Shown: positions 32,158-40,276 of the stretch, piece after piece
Position numbering within the stretch: position 1 is the first letter of the stretch
Layout of the letters: each line of letters begins with the position of its first letter
From: DATMXT01 sp963662765
GTDB lineage: Bacteria > Bacillota > Clostridia > Oscillospirales > Feifaniaceae
Assembly (NCBI GenBank): GCA_963662765.2
Contig: CAXXUP010000006.1
Coordinates: forward strand, 62,001 to 126,000
Direction: 5' to 3'
Length of the DNA: 64,000 bases
Program-made: the position numbers and the translations under genes
Notes under the pieces: model-generated
Told to the model about the DNA's origin: nothing
Database searches by the model: none
The model's input: the letters and a program-made list of their open reading frames with translations, nothing else

Positions 32158-33780
32158 TTATACCATCCAATTCCTTTTTTCAAGTAGCTGTGCGATTTTT
32201 TCGCCCTTGGGCAATAAAATAACGTCTTCACGGTGAAGCGCCTTTGTAAACAGCACAATTGCGAGGTACATCACGCCCGCAAAAGCAATGCTGATCACCG
32301 TGGCAAGGCTGCCGGGGATGACCGTAGAGGCAAAGTCGTAAAGCAGCCGCGCTCCCGCGCATGCCACAAGTGAAGCGCCGAAGGCTTTGATTGTAAAACC
32401 CATGATGCTTGGCAGGTGGCCGAGGGCCTTTCGGATAAAGAACAGGTTTAGGACCATGATGATGAAGTAGCAGAGGTTTGTGCCCACAGGCGCGCCATAG
32501 ATATTGACGTCCGGCCGGCCGACTAAGGTGAAGTTGGTCACAATTTTGACGCAGCCGCCCACTAAAATCGTAAAGACGGGGACCTGCTCACGGCCGATGG
32601 CCTGCAAGATGGCGTTGGTGATGGAGACAAGGCAGACGAACATGACGGCGATGCCAAGCATCGACAGCAGCGGGGCCACCATGACGGCGTCTTCAGGCCG
32701 TGCGGGGTATAGGAGGTCTAAAATCGGCTTCGCCATAAACGAGAGCCCAAGCCCCGCGGGCAGCGCCATCAGGATGGCAAGCCGCAGGGCCGAGCCTAAA
32801 ATGCCGGAGGAGGTCGACTTGTCGCCCACAGAAAACCGATGGGCGATGGCGGGAATGACCGAGATGCCGATCGGGATGATGAGGGCTGTCGGCAGATTGA
32901 AGAGGGTACGGGCCATGCCCGAGTAAGCACCGAACATGGTTTCGGCGTCGGCTTGGGAAAATCCTGCCGCCAACAGCCGGTCGAGTACGACCGAGGTATC
33001 TACGAGGTTGGTGACCGACATGACCGAAGAGCCGATGGCAATCGGGACTGTGATGGCGATAAGCCTCCGTAAGATGTGTTTGCGGGACTGCAGTTCCTCC
33101 GAGACGAGGATACCTTCAGGCACGGCGGGAGCTGCCATGCGCCGCCGTAGCATGAGATAGGCGGAGCCCAGCACCGTGCCCAGCGTTACGCCGGAGATGG
33201 CACCTGCCGCAAGCATCGGCAGCAGCTGCTTTTCGGGCAGTCCAAGCGATAGAATATATTTGGCAACGGCAATGCCGCCGCCAAGCTTAGCTAAGGCGAC
33301 GATGATCTGAGATACGGCCGTTGGCACCATGTTCTGATAGCCCTGAAAATACCCGCGGTAGGAGGACATGATGATCTCGAACATGATGGCGGGGGCGATG
33401 ACCCGGATTGCGATGGCCGCGTTCTCGTTATGCATCAGGGCGGCCAAGGTGTCTGCGCCAAACCACAAGACAGCCGACCCTGCGATGCCTAAAACGAAGA
33501 AAGTGGTAAAGGCGACGCTCAAAATTCTGCGGGAGTTTTGGTACTGGCCGACTGCGTTGCTTTCCGACACCATGCGCGAGATGGCGACCGGCAAGCCCGC
33601 AGTTGTCAGGATGTACATCCAGGTATAGATGTCGTAGGCCACCGTGAAATAGGCGTTGGCCTGCGCGCCGATGATGTTATAGAGCGGTATTTTGAAGACT
33701 GCACCGATGACCTTGACCAGAAAGCCGGCCACGATGAGAATCAGCGCACCCTCCATGAAGCTCTGCCGTTTGGTGCTCAA
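32158..33780 (-). CDS. MOP-superfamily polysaccharide/lipid flippase (SpoVB/YabM-like)
   Basis: 540 residues from TTG 33780 (RBS cggagg). About 14 hydrophobic segments throughout, with an N-terminal SFMEGALILIVAGFLVKVIGAVFKIPLYN typical of the SpoVB/MurJ/YtgP group. It probably flips lipid-linked cell-wall or spore-cortex precursors. The order flippase-mazG-(HU) resembles yabM-mazG of Bacillus. Which of SpoVB, MurJ or YabM functions it performs cannot be told. Confidence 0.85.
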   Translation of the reverse strand: MSTKRQSFMEGALILIVAGFLVKVIGAVFKIPLYNIIGAQANAYFTVAYDIYTWMYILTTAGLPVAISRMVSESNAVGQYQNSRRILSVAFTTFFVLGIAGSAVLWFGADTLAALMHNENAAIAIRVIAPAIMFEIIMSSYRGYFQGYQNMVPTAVSQIIVALAKLGGGIAVAKYILSLGLPEKQLLPMLAAGAISGVTLGTVLGSAYLMLRRRMAAPAVPEGILVSEELQSRKHILRRLIAITVPIAIGSSVMSVTNLVDTSVVLDRLLAAGFSQADAETMFGAYSGMARTLFNLPTALIIPIGISVIPAIAHRFSVGDKSTSSGILGSALRLAILMALPAGLGLSFMAKPILDLLYPARPEDAVMVAPLLSMLGIAVMFVCLVSITNAILQAIGREQVPVFTILVGGCVKIVTNFTLVGRPDVNIYGAPVGTNLCYFIIMVLNLFFIRKALGHLPSIMGFTIKAFGASLVACAGARLLYDFASTVIPGSLATVISIAFAGVMYLAIVLFTKALHREDVILLPKGEKIAQLLEKRNWMV

Positions 33781-33889
33781 GAGAAGACCTCCGTTTTATA
33801 AGGCGGGCGGCTGCGTATGCTGCGCCGCCTCGCCTGCATGTTCACGGCGCTGTACCCACTGCCGCCCGCCTTTGCGGGCAGTGCCGCTC

Positions 33890-35983
33890 TCAGTTGTAGA
33901 AGAGCAGATCGTCGTAGGTGGGCATCGGCCAGACGCCGCGGGGCGTCAGCACTTCCAGAGCGTCGCAGGCGTATCCCAGCTGGTACATGAGGGGGAGCAC
34001 TTTGTCGCGCAGATAGGTGGCGTCCGCATCTTTGCTGGCGTGGCCGTGGGCGCCTTTAAGTGCCTCCGACAGGGCGTCGGACGCCTTGATGACGTCAGCG
34101 ATTTTACCGCAGATTTTTGCCAGCATGGCACCCTGCGGCGCTTCAACGCCGGCTTTCTGCAAAAGGGTGATGTCTTTGGCAAGAGCACCTGCGTATTCGG
34201 TCATGGTCGGCACGATCTGGCGCATGGCCATGTCATACATGACTCTGGCCTCCAGTGACACGTGCTCGGCGTACTGTTCGTAGAGAATTTCGCGCCTGGC
34301 ATCAAGCTCCGCCCGGGTAAAGACGCTGTACCGCTCATAGAGATCGTATGTCTGCCGGCTCTTGAGAGCGGGGATGGCATCGAGGGTGTTTTTGATGATC
34401 GGAAGTCCCCGTTCCTCGGCAAGACGGGTCCACTCGCCGGAGTAGCCGTTACCCGAGAAGAGGATTCTGTCGTGCCCGAAGAGAATGTCTCGGAAGATAT
34501 CCCGTACTTCGGCCTCGAAGTCGTCGGCCATCTCAAGCCGGGTGGCGATGTCGTCGAGCGATTCGGCGACGATGGTGTTGAGGACGATGCAGGATTCCGA
34601 CAGCGACTGCGAAGAGCCCACCATACGGAACTCGAACTTGTTTCCGGTAAAGGCGAAAGGCGAAGTGCGGTTGCGGTCGGTGTTGTCTCGGTACACTTCG
34701 GGCAGGGCGGGGACGCCAAACTTGAGGGTTTTGACCCGCTCCGGTTGCTCGAGGTTACTGCGCACCTTGTCGATCATGGACATGAGCTCATCGCCCAAGA
34801 AAATTGAGATGACGGCGGGCGGCGCTTCGAAACCGCCAAGGCGCCGGTCGTTGGAGGCGGAAGCGCAGGCGAGGCGCAGCAGCAGGGCATGCTTGTCGAC
34901 AGCCCGGATGACGGCCGATAGAAAAATGAGGAACTGGGCGTTGTCATAGGGGGTCTTGCCGGGTTCGAGCAGGTTGTGACCGGTGTCGGTTCCCAAGGAC
35001 CAGTTGTTGTGCTTGCCGGAACCGTTGATGCCGGTAAAGGGCTTCTCGGTCAAAAGACAGGAGAGCCCCTGCCGCTCGGCCACCCGCTTCATCATATCCA
35101 TGACAATTTGATTCTGGTCGCAGGCAATGTTGGCGGACCGGTAAAGGGGGGCCATCTCATGCTGACAGGGCGCCGCCTCGTTGTGCTTGGTCTTGGTGAT
35201 GATGCCGACCTTCCACAGTTCGACGTCGAGCTCACACATGAAGGCGGCGACTCGCTCGGTGATGGAGCCGTAATAGTGCCGCTCATCCTCCTGACCCTTG
35301 AGGGGATGCGCCCCCATCAGGGTTTTGCCGGTCAACTTGATGTCGGTGCGGGCATCGGCCATCTCTTTGTCGACGAGAAAATACTCTTGCTCAGCGCCGA
35401 CGTTGGGGATGACCCGCCTTGCTTCAGAGTCACCGAACAGGTGCACAATGCGCAATGCGTGGGTGTTGAGGGCCTCCATCGAACGCAGCAGCGGAGTTTT
35501 AAGGTCGAGCGCCTCCCCATGGTATGAGCAGTATGCCGTCGGAATGTATAGGGTGACGCCGCCGCCCTCCTGCTTGACAAAAGCGGGAGAAGTACAGTCC
35601 CAGGCGGTATATCCACGGGCCTCAAACGTGGCCCGAAGTCCGCCGGAGGGGAAGCTCGAGGCATCCGGCTCGCCGCGGATCAGACTCTTGCCGGACAGAT
35701 GCATGATAATGCCATCCACACCGTCGGATTCGAGGAAGGAGTCGTGCTTCTCAGCTGTGGCGCCGGTCAGGGGCTGGAACCAATGGGTGTAATGGGTTGC
35801 GCCGTGGGCGACCGCCCACTCCTTCATGGCCTCCGCAATGTCGTCGGCGGCCGCCGGATCGAGCGGTACCCCTTCGTCAATGGTCTTCCGCCAGGCCTTG
35901 TAGGCCACGGACGGCACCCGCTTGCGCATCTCTTCGTCATTGAACAAATGAATCCCATAGTTCTCCAAAGCAGGGTTTGTCAC
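33890..35983 (-). CDS. glnN: Glutamine synthetase type III
   Basis: 697 residues from GTG 35983 (gagaggggcg upstream). The length and motifs fit GSIII: GAEQEYFLVD, KHNEAAPCQHEMAP, GINGSGKHNNWS, and RLACASASNDRRLGGFEAPPAVIS, all in the catalytic barrel, with an insert-rich N-terminus. It makes glutamine from glutamate, ammonia and ATP. It stands alone with its own promoter (36014-36042). Confidence 0.95.
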   Translation of the reverse strand: MTNPALENYGIHLFNDEEMRKRVPSVAYKAWRKTIDEGVPLDPAAADDIAEAMKEWAVAHGATHYTHWFQPLTGATAEKHDSFLESDGVDGIIMHLSGKSLIRGEPDASSFPSGGLRATFEARGYTAWDCTSPAFVKQEGGGVTLYIPTAYCSYHGEALDLKTPLLRSMEALNTHALRIVHLFGDSEARRVIPNVGAEQEYFLVDKEMADARTDIKLTGKTLMGAHPLKGQEDERHYYGSITERVAAFMCELDVELWKVGIITKTKHNEAAPCQHEMAPLYRSANIACDQNQIVMDMMKRVAERQGLSCLLTEKPFTGINGSGKHNNWSLGTDTGHNLLEPGKTPYDNAQFLIFLSAVIRAVDKHALLLRLACASASNDRRLGGFEAPPAVISIFLGDELMSMIDKVRSNLEQPERVKTLKFGVPALPEVYRDNTDRNRTSPFAFTGNKFEFRMVGSSQSLSESCIVLNTIVAESLDDIATRLEMADDFEAEVRDIFRDILFGHDRILFSGNGYSGEWTRLAEERGLPIIKNTLDAIPALKSRQTYDLYERYSVFTRAELDARREILYEQYAEHVSLEARVMYDMAMRQIVPTMTEYAGALAKDITLLQKAGVEAPQGAMLAKICGKIADVIKASDALSEALKGAHGHASKDADATYLRDKVLPLMYQLGYACDALEVLTPRGVWPMPTYDDLLFYN

Positions 35984-36013
35984 ATGATCACGCCCCTCTC
36001 ACAATAATATGTT

Positions 36014-36042
36014 ATTTTACAATGATTTATGGACGATTGCAA
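36014..36042 (-). promoter_or_regulatory. Promoter of glnN
   Basis: Minus strand TTGCAA (36042-36037), 17-bp spacer, TAAAAT (36019-36014). Confidence 0.72.
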
Positions 36043-36053
36043 TCCGCAGACTA

Positions 36054-36094
36054 TACAAAATAAACCCCCGGACCGGCCGGGGATTTATTTTGTA
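36054..36094. terminator. Terminator after the zinc-ribbon gene
   Basis: TACAAAATAAA-CCCCCGG-loop-CCGGGGA-TTTATTTTGTA, a long A/T-flanked stem that can act on both strands. Confidence 0.85.
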
Positions 36095-36096
36095 CA

Positions 36097-36516
36097 CTAT
36101 TTTGTATCGTCGTCGCAGCTGCAGCACTCGTCGTCTTTGCAGCCGCAGTCGCAGCCGGGTTTGACGATTTTAGTTCCGCAGCGGGGGCAAAAATCGAAGT
36201 TTTCTTCGATGGGTTTGCCACAGCCCGGACAGACGGGATCCGACTTGTCGGCCCGTTTTGCCTTGAGTTCCTCAATTTCAGAGGCCTTGGAGTCAATGAT
36301 GGCGATGAGCGCCTCGGGCGTCATGCCCTGCATGTTGTGCTTCTTGGCTTCGTAGACGGCGTGTCCGAGCTCTTTGAAGAGATCTGAGAGCTCGTTTTCC
36401 TTCGAAGCGATCTCAAGTCCGAGTTTGGAGCGTTCAACCAGGTCGGAGGCCATCTGTGCCGCAGCCTCGCTGGCTTTCTTCATGCTGCCAAATACATCCT
36501 CAGGTTTAATTGCCAT
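36097..36516 (-). CDS. Zinc-ribbon protein with coiled-coil N-terminus and Cys-rich tail
   Basis: 139 residues, function unknown. Residues 1-90 are helical and charged (possible coiled coil). CPGCG...FCPRCG at about 94-113 is a double-CxxC zinc ribbon. The last 20 residues contain a second cysteine cluster (CDCGCKDDECCSC) with acidic residues, resembling a metal-binding tail. No membrane segment. Single gene between glnN and a C45 hydrolase. Confidence 0.7.
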   Translation of the reverse strand: MAIKPEDVFGSMKKASEAAAQMASDLVERSKLGLEIASKENELSDLFKELGHAVYEAKKHNMQGMTPEALIAIIDSKASEIEELKAKRADKSDPVCPGCGKPIEENFDFCPRCGTKIVKPGCDCGCKDDECCSCDDDTK

Positions 36517-36591
36517 TATTCAAACCGCCTTTCACTTTATGGCTTGATGGTACTATACCCTTCGGAATAAATCAATATACTTTCTGTGAAT

Positions 36592-37686
36592 TTACTCCGC
36601 ACGGTAATAGGGGGTCTCACAGGGATTGCCGGGGGCGACTTCCATCGTGTGCGCCGTCAGGTCCATGACGATGGAGAACACGGTCTCGGAGGAGTGGCCT
36701 GGCTGACGGTGGGCGCCGAAATGCCGGCAGATGCCATCCGGAAAATCGGTGTGGTCCTTCAGCATCTCCTTGACATTTTCTGTCGTCACTTCAGTTCCCG
36801 CTTCTTTGAGCATCTTCTTCATTCGGCCGTAGCGCAGGAAGGAGTCGGGGAAGTTGCGGTGGCCGACATCGGTAAAGCCTGTCATTCTGGGGCTGACGAA
36901 ATGGTTGGCGTGGGCAAGGTAGCCGTCGTCGGCGTACATGACGTCGCTCGTCTGGGGACCTGTCTCAATGCTGACCGCCTCGCCGTTTGCGCCGGCTATG
37001 AGGAAGTGGGCGTTTGCCCCCAAGGGCATTTTGATGGCGGCACCAACTGCGACCGACAGCAGGGGAGCGTTTAATATTCCGCGCAGAGCGATGTGCAGAG
37101 GAATAGAGGGCTCGACCACCCGCTGGTTGGAGGCCAGCGCATTGAGCAGCACGCCAATGCCGGCGGAGTTAAAGCCGATTTTTCCGATGATTCCTGCCTC
37201 GGTGACCATGACGATGTCGGGTTTGGGCCTCTTTTGGGTGATGCGCAGCAGGATGCAGTGCTCCCGCACGGCGACCCGCCAGTCCCAGTTCTGGGCCAGC
37301 AGCGTGTGGCCGCCCTTTGTCCGCTCGGGGGTGATGGCGAGTGCCGTGCAGCCATCGGTTGTGCTCTCGTCGATCATGCCGCCCTGGAAAACGACCTCAC
37401 TGCGCACGTTGAGCGCCATGATATCCTCGAGCGGAAGTCCCGCACCGTCGGCAATCCCCTGCAGTTCTTCCATAAGGTCGGTATCATATTCCTTGATTTT
37501 TGGAATAAAGGTCATTGCGTAGCGTGTCGCCTTGTCCCAGGGAACGGCCGAGTAGTCTATGAACATGGACTTATACATCTCGACGTTGCGCTTCACAAGG
37601 ACAGCCGCCTCCTTGCCGTGGGTAAAGCCGATTTCATAGGGGGTTCCGCTCGCTTCCACTACCGGGAACTTTCCGTTTACTACCAT
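36592..37686 (-). CDS. Peptidase C45 / acyl-CoA:6-aminopenicillanic-acid-acyltransferase-like amidohydrolase
   Basis: 364 residues. An Ntn-hydrolase: the STTDGCTALAI segment places the autocatalytic cleavage before Cys113, which becomes the N-terminal nucleophile; AQNWDWR and NSAGIGVLLNAL follow as expected. Families of this type cleave amide bonds of acylated amines or amino acids. No signal peptide, so the protein is probably cytoplasmic. RBS aggaggga. Monocistronic. Confidence 0.85.
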   Translation of the reverse strand: MVVNGKFPVVEASGTPYEIGFTHGKEAAVLVKRNVEMYKSMFIDYSAVPWDKATRYAMTFIPKIKEYDTDLMEELQGIADGAGLPLEDIMALNVRSEVVFQGGMIDESTTDGCTALAITPERTKGGHTLLAQNWDWRVAVREHCILLRITQKRPKPDIVMVTEAGIIGKIGFNSAGIGVLLNALASNQRVVEPSIPLHIALRGILNAPLLSVAVGAAIKMPLGANAHFLIAGANGEAVSIETGPQTSDVMYADDGYLAHANHFVSPRMTGFTDVGHRNFPDSFLRYGRMKKMLKEAGTEVTTENVKEMLKDHTDFPDGICRHFGAHRQPGHSSETVFSIVMDLTAHTMEVAPGNPCETPYYRAE

Positions 37687-37747
37687 ATGTATCCCTCCTG
37701 AAAAATATAAGAGATTATTTGTGGTAAGGATTACTTGCCGTGCAGGG

Positions 37748-39166
37748 TCACCGCTGTCGGTTGCCGAGCAGCTCAGTCAGCCGCTTACGGTGCATCTCGC
37801 GCTTTTCTTTATCCCGCAGGTACTCGTGGACATGTTTGTCGTTGAAGATCCGCTCAATGCGCTCGCCCGGAAGGTCCGTGACCTTGGAGACGCCGCCGCA
37901 GCCGAGGGCTACGATGGACTGGTATTCGCCCATGATGTATATGTTGTAAAGCCCCTCGGTGTGAGGGGTCGCGTAGCCGACATTTTCAAGATTTCCAAGC
38001 GTATTGCGCTGCCGATAGAGGTAGTAGGGCCGAAGTCCCGCCGTCGCGGTCTGCTCGGATGCCATGTTCAGCATCTGGAAAATGTCGCCGCTGTGCTGCT
38101 TGTTGCGGGCCATATCCTCATATTGCATGATGGCTGAACGTTTGAGGGAGAGAGAGTGAACGGTCAGGTTGGCAGGCGCAAGGGCGATAATATCGGTGAG
38201 GCTTTTCTCGAAAATTTCCGGGGTCTCGCCGGGTAACCCCGCAATGAGGTCGACGTTGACGACGGGGAAATCCCTTGCCAGCTCAAAAGCGGCATAAAAG
38301 TCCGCTACCGAGTGGGTGCGACCGATGGCTGCAAGGGTAGCTTCGCAGGTGGTCTGCGGGTTGACGCTGATGCGCCCGGCGCCTCCTGCGCGAATGGCCG
38401 CGAGCTTTTCCTTAGTGATGGTGTCGGGCCGGCCGGCCTCGACCGTATATTCAAGCAGACTCTTAACATCCACATGACGGGCGATTGCCGCCATGACCTG
38501 CGTCAATTGCTCCGCCGACAGCGTCGTCGGGGTACCGCCGCCAAAGTAAACGGACTGCACCGGAACCGTCAGCCTTGCGAGCGTCTCGTCGATCTCCTCG
38601 ATCAGGGCCTCCACATAGGCCGGGATAAACTTGCCCTCTTTTTCAACCGAATGAGAGACAAAGGAGCAATAGGAGCACCTTGTGGGGCAGAAGGGAATGC
38701 CGACATAGACACTGACCGCCCGCCGGTTGAGCTTAGCAAGGGCCTCCTCCTCCGCAGCCGCGACGCCGGCGCACAGCCGTGTTTTGTCGGGGCTGGTGTA
38801 GCAGGTGCGGTAGAGCTCATCTGCGGCCTCTTCGACGGTCTTCCCGGTGTCCAGTATGGCCTTAACCCGCTTTGCCGGACGGATGCCGGTCAGGGTGCCC
38901 CAGGGCGGTGTAATGCCGGTCAACCGCACACCGGCCCGGTAGTAGGCACGGGCTAGTGCCCGCTTGGCATCTCCTCCGATCGGCTCGGAGCCGCTGACCG
39001 TGACACCACCGGCCGTGATGGAAGCATAGGCCTCGTTGCCCCTGATTGCAGTGACGGCCGAAAGTCCGTCGGGCAGATCATTTGAAAACCCCGCCGCAGG
39101 AAAAAAGAGCAGTGAAAGCGTCTCAATGAGATAATGTTCGTCATGCCCGTCAAAGGTCAGTTTCAT
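37748..39166 (-). CDS. hemZ: HemZ-type coproporphyrinogen dehydrogenase (radical SAM)
   Basis: 472 residues. The radical SAM cluster motif is CPTRCSYC (Cys160, 164, 167), followed by YFGGGTPTTLS and AGRPDTI. The ~150-residue N-terminal extension is typical of HemZ rather than HemN/HemW. The family is linked to anaerobic porphyrin synthesis. No other haem genes are here, but the organism needs c-type haem for the lipoprotein at 20347. Its ATG overlaps the MBL gene stop (ATGA). Confidence 0.88.
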   Translation of the reverse strand: MKLTFDGHDEHYLIETLSLLFFPAAGFSNDLPDGLSAVTAIRGNEAYASITAGGVTVSGSEPIGGDAKRALARAYYRAGVRLTGITPPWGTLTGIRPAKRVKAILDTGKTVEEAADELYRTCYTSPDKTRLCAGVAAAEEEALAKLNRRAVSVYVGIPFCPTRCSYCSFVSHSVEKEGKFIPAYVEALIEEIDETLARLTVPVQSVYFGGGTPTTLSAEQLTQVMAAIARHVDVKSLLEYTVEAGRPDTITKEKLAAIRAGGAGRISVNPQTTCEATLAAIGRTHSVADFYAAFELARDFPVVNVDLIAGLPGETPEIFEKSLTDIIALAPANLTVHSLSLKRSAIMQYEDMARNKQHSGDIFQMLNMASEQTATAGLRPYYLYRQRNTLGNLENVGYATPHTEGLYNIYIMGEYQSIVALGCGGVSKVTDLPGERIERIFNDKHVHEYLRDKEKREMHRKRLTELLGNRQR

Positions 39167-39786
39167 AGCGGTTTGAAAAAGGGGTTGTTGGCCTTTTCGT
39201 ATGATAAGGTGGAAAACTCCTCATGTCCCGGCAGAATTTGATAGTCGCCCTCAAGGCTGCCCAGCACCACGGCGATGGAGTGGCGCAGTTTCTCTTTGGA
39301 GCCTCCCGCGAAGTCGGTGCGGCCGACATCGTCGTGGAACAAGGTGTCGCCAGTGAAGAGGTAGGGCGGACAGAGTAGACAAATGCCGCCCTCAGAATGG
39401 CCGGGCGTGTGGATGACCTCTAGCGTCAGGCTTCCAACCGTCAGCTTTTCGCCCCCCTTGAGCAGGATATCGGGCGCAGCCTTGACGAAAGAATCCCCCA
39501 TCATGAGGGCAAACTGCGACTTTGCGGCAAGCATATGGGCGTCGGCCTCGTGGATGACGATCTGGCCGCCAAACTCCTGCTTGACCTTCCCCATCAGCGC
39601 CGTATGGTCGCCGTGGCCGTGGGTAGCGATGATATATTTCACCTTGCAGGGCATATCCGCAAGGTATTCAAACAGCTTGTGATTGTGAAAACCGGGGTCG
39701 ATGACCGCAGCCTCTCCCGCAGCCTCATCCATGAGGATGTAGGTGTTTACAAGCATGGGTGAACTTTCAATGTGATGCAGCTTCAT
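39163..39786 (-). CDS. MBL-fold metallohydrolase (glyoxalase II-like)
   Basis: 207 residues from ATG 39786 (RBS aggaggt). ATHGHGDH (metal motif), HTPGHSEGGICLL, TGDTLF and LPGHEE are the four conserved metallo-beta-lactamase blocks. It is probably a thioesterase of the hydroxyacylglutathione-hydrolase type. Part of the recJ-relA-dtd-MBL-hemZ operon, an order common in Clostridia. Confidence 0.9.
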   Translation of the reverse strand: MKLHHIESSPMLVNTYILMDEAAGEAAVIDPGFHNHKLFEYLADMPCKVKYIIATHGHGDHTALMGKVKQEFGGQIVIHEADAHMLAAKSQFALMMGDSFVKAAPDILLKGGEKLTVGSLTLEVIHTPGHSEGGICLLCPPYLFTGDTLFHDDVGRTDFAGGSKEKLRHSIAVVLGSLEGDYQILPGHEEFSTLSYEKANNPFFKPL

Positions 39787-39823
39787 GGTGTACCTCCTAT
39801 CGTATTCCTGCGCTCCCCGGGGC

Positions 39824-40276
39824 TCAGAACTTGTTTTCACCCCGCTCGACAATCAGCGTAACCGGCCCGTCGTTGACAAGCTCCACCTTCATGTCGGCAC
39901 CGAAAATGCCGCTTTGGACCGGCAGCCCGCGTGCTCGCAGTGTCTCTTTGAAAAGTTCAAAGAGTTCGTTGGCGCGCTCTGGGCGCTCCGCTGCGATGAA
40001 GGATGGCCGGTTGCCCTTGGTGCAGTTGCCGGCGATGGTGAAGTTGGACACCGCGAGTACGGCGCCCGAAACCTCGGGAAGCGATAAATTGAGCTTGCCG
40101 GCGGCGTCCTCAAAGACCCGAAGTCCCGCAACCTTTTCGGCAAGCCACCTACAATCGTCGTCGGTGTCGCCTGCCCAGACCCCAAGCAGAACTAAAAAGC
40201 CGCGGCCGATCTCGCCGGTCACCTCTCCGTCCACCCGGCAGGAGGCCCTGGAGACCCGCTGAACGACTGCCTTCAA
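39824..40276 (-). CDS. dtd: D-aminoacyl-tRNA deacylase
   Basis: 150 residues from TTG 40276, which overlaps the relA stop (TTGA). The N-terminal KAVVQRVSRASCRVDGEVTGEIGRG, the VSNFTIAGNCTKGNRPSF block (the SQFTL-equivalent) and C-terminal NDGPVTLIVE are the DTD signature. It removes D-amino acids from mischarged tRNA. The longer open frame inside relA is spurious. Confidence 0.93.
   Translation of the reverse strand: MKAVVQRVSRASCRVDGEVTGEIGRGFLVLLGVWAGDTDDDCRWLAEKVAGLRVFEDAAGKLNLSLPEVSGAVLAVSNFTIAGNCTKGNRPSFIAAERPERANELFELFKETLRARGLPVQSGIFGADMKVELVNDGPVTLIVERGENKF

Noticed and set aside
35298..35792. Long plus-strand frames opposite glnN
   Set aside because: Antisense shadows caused by GC-rich codon bias.
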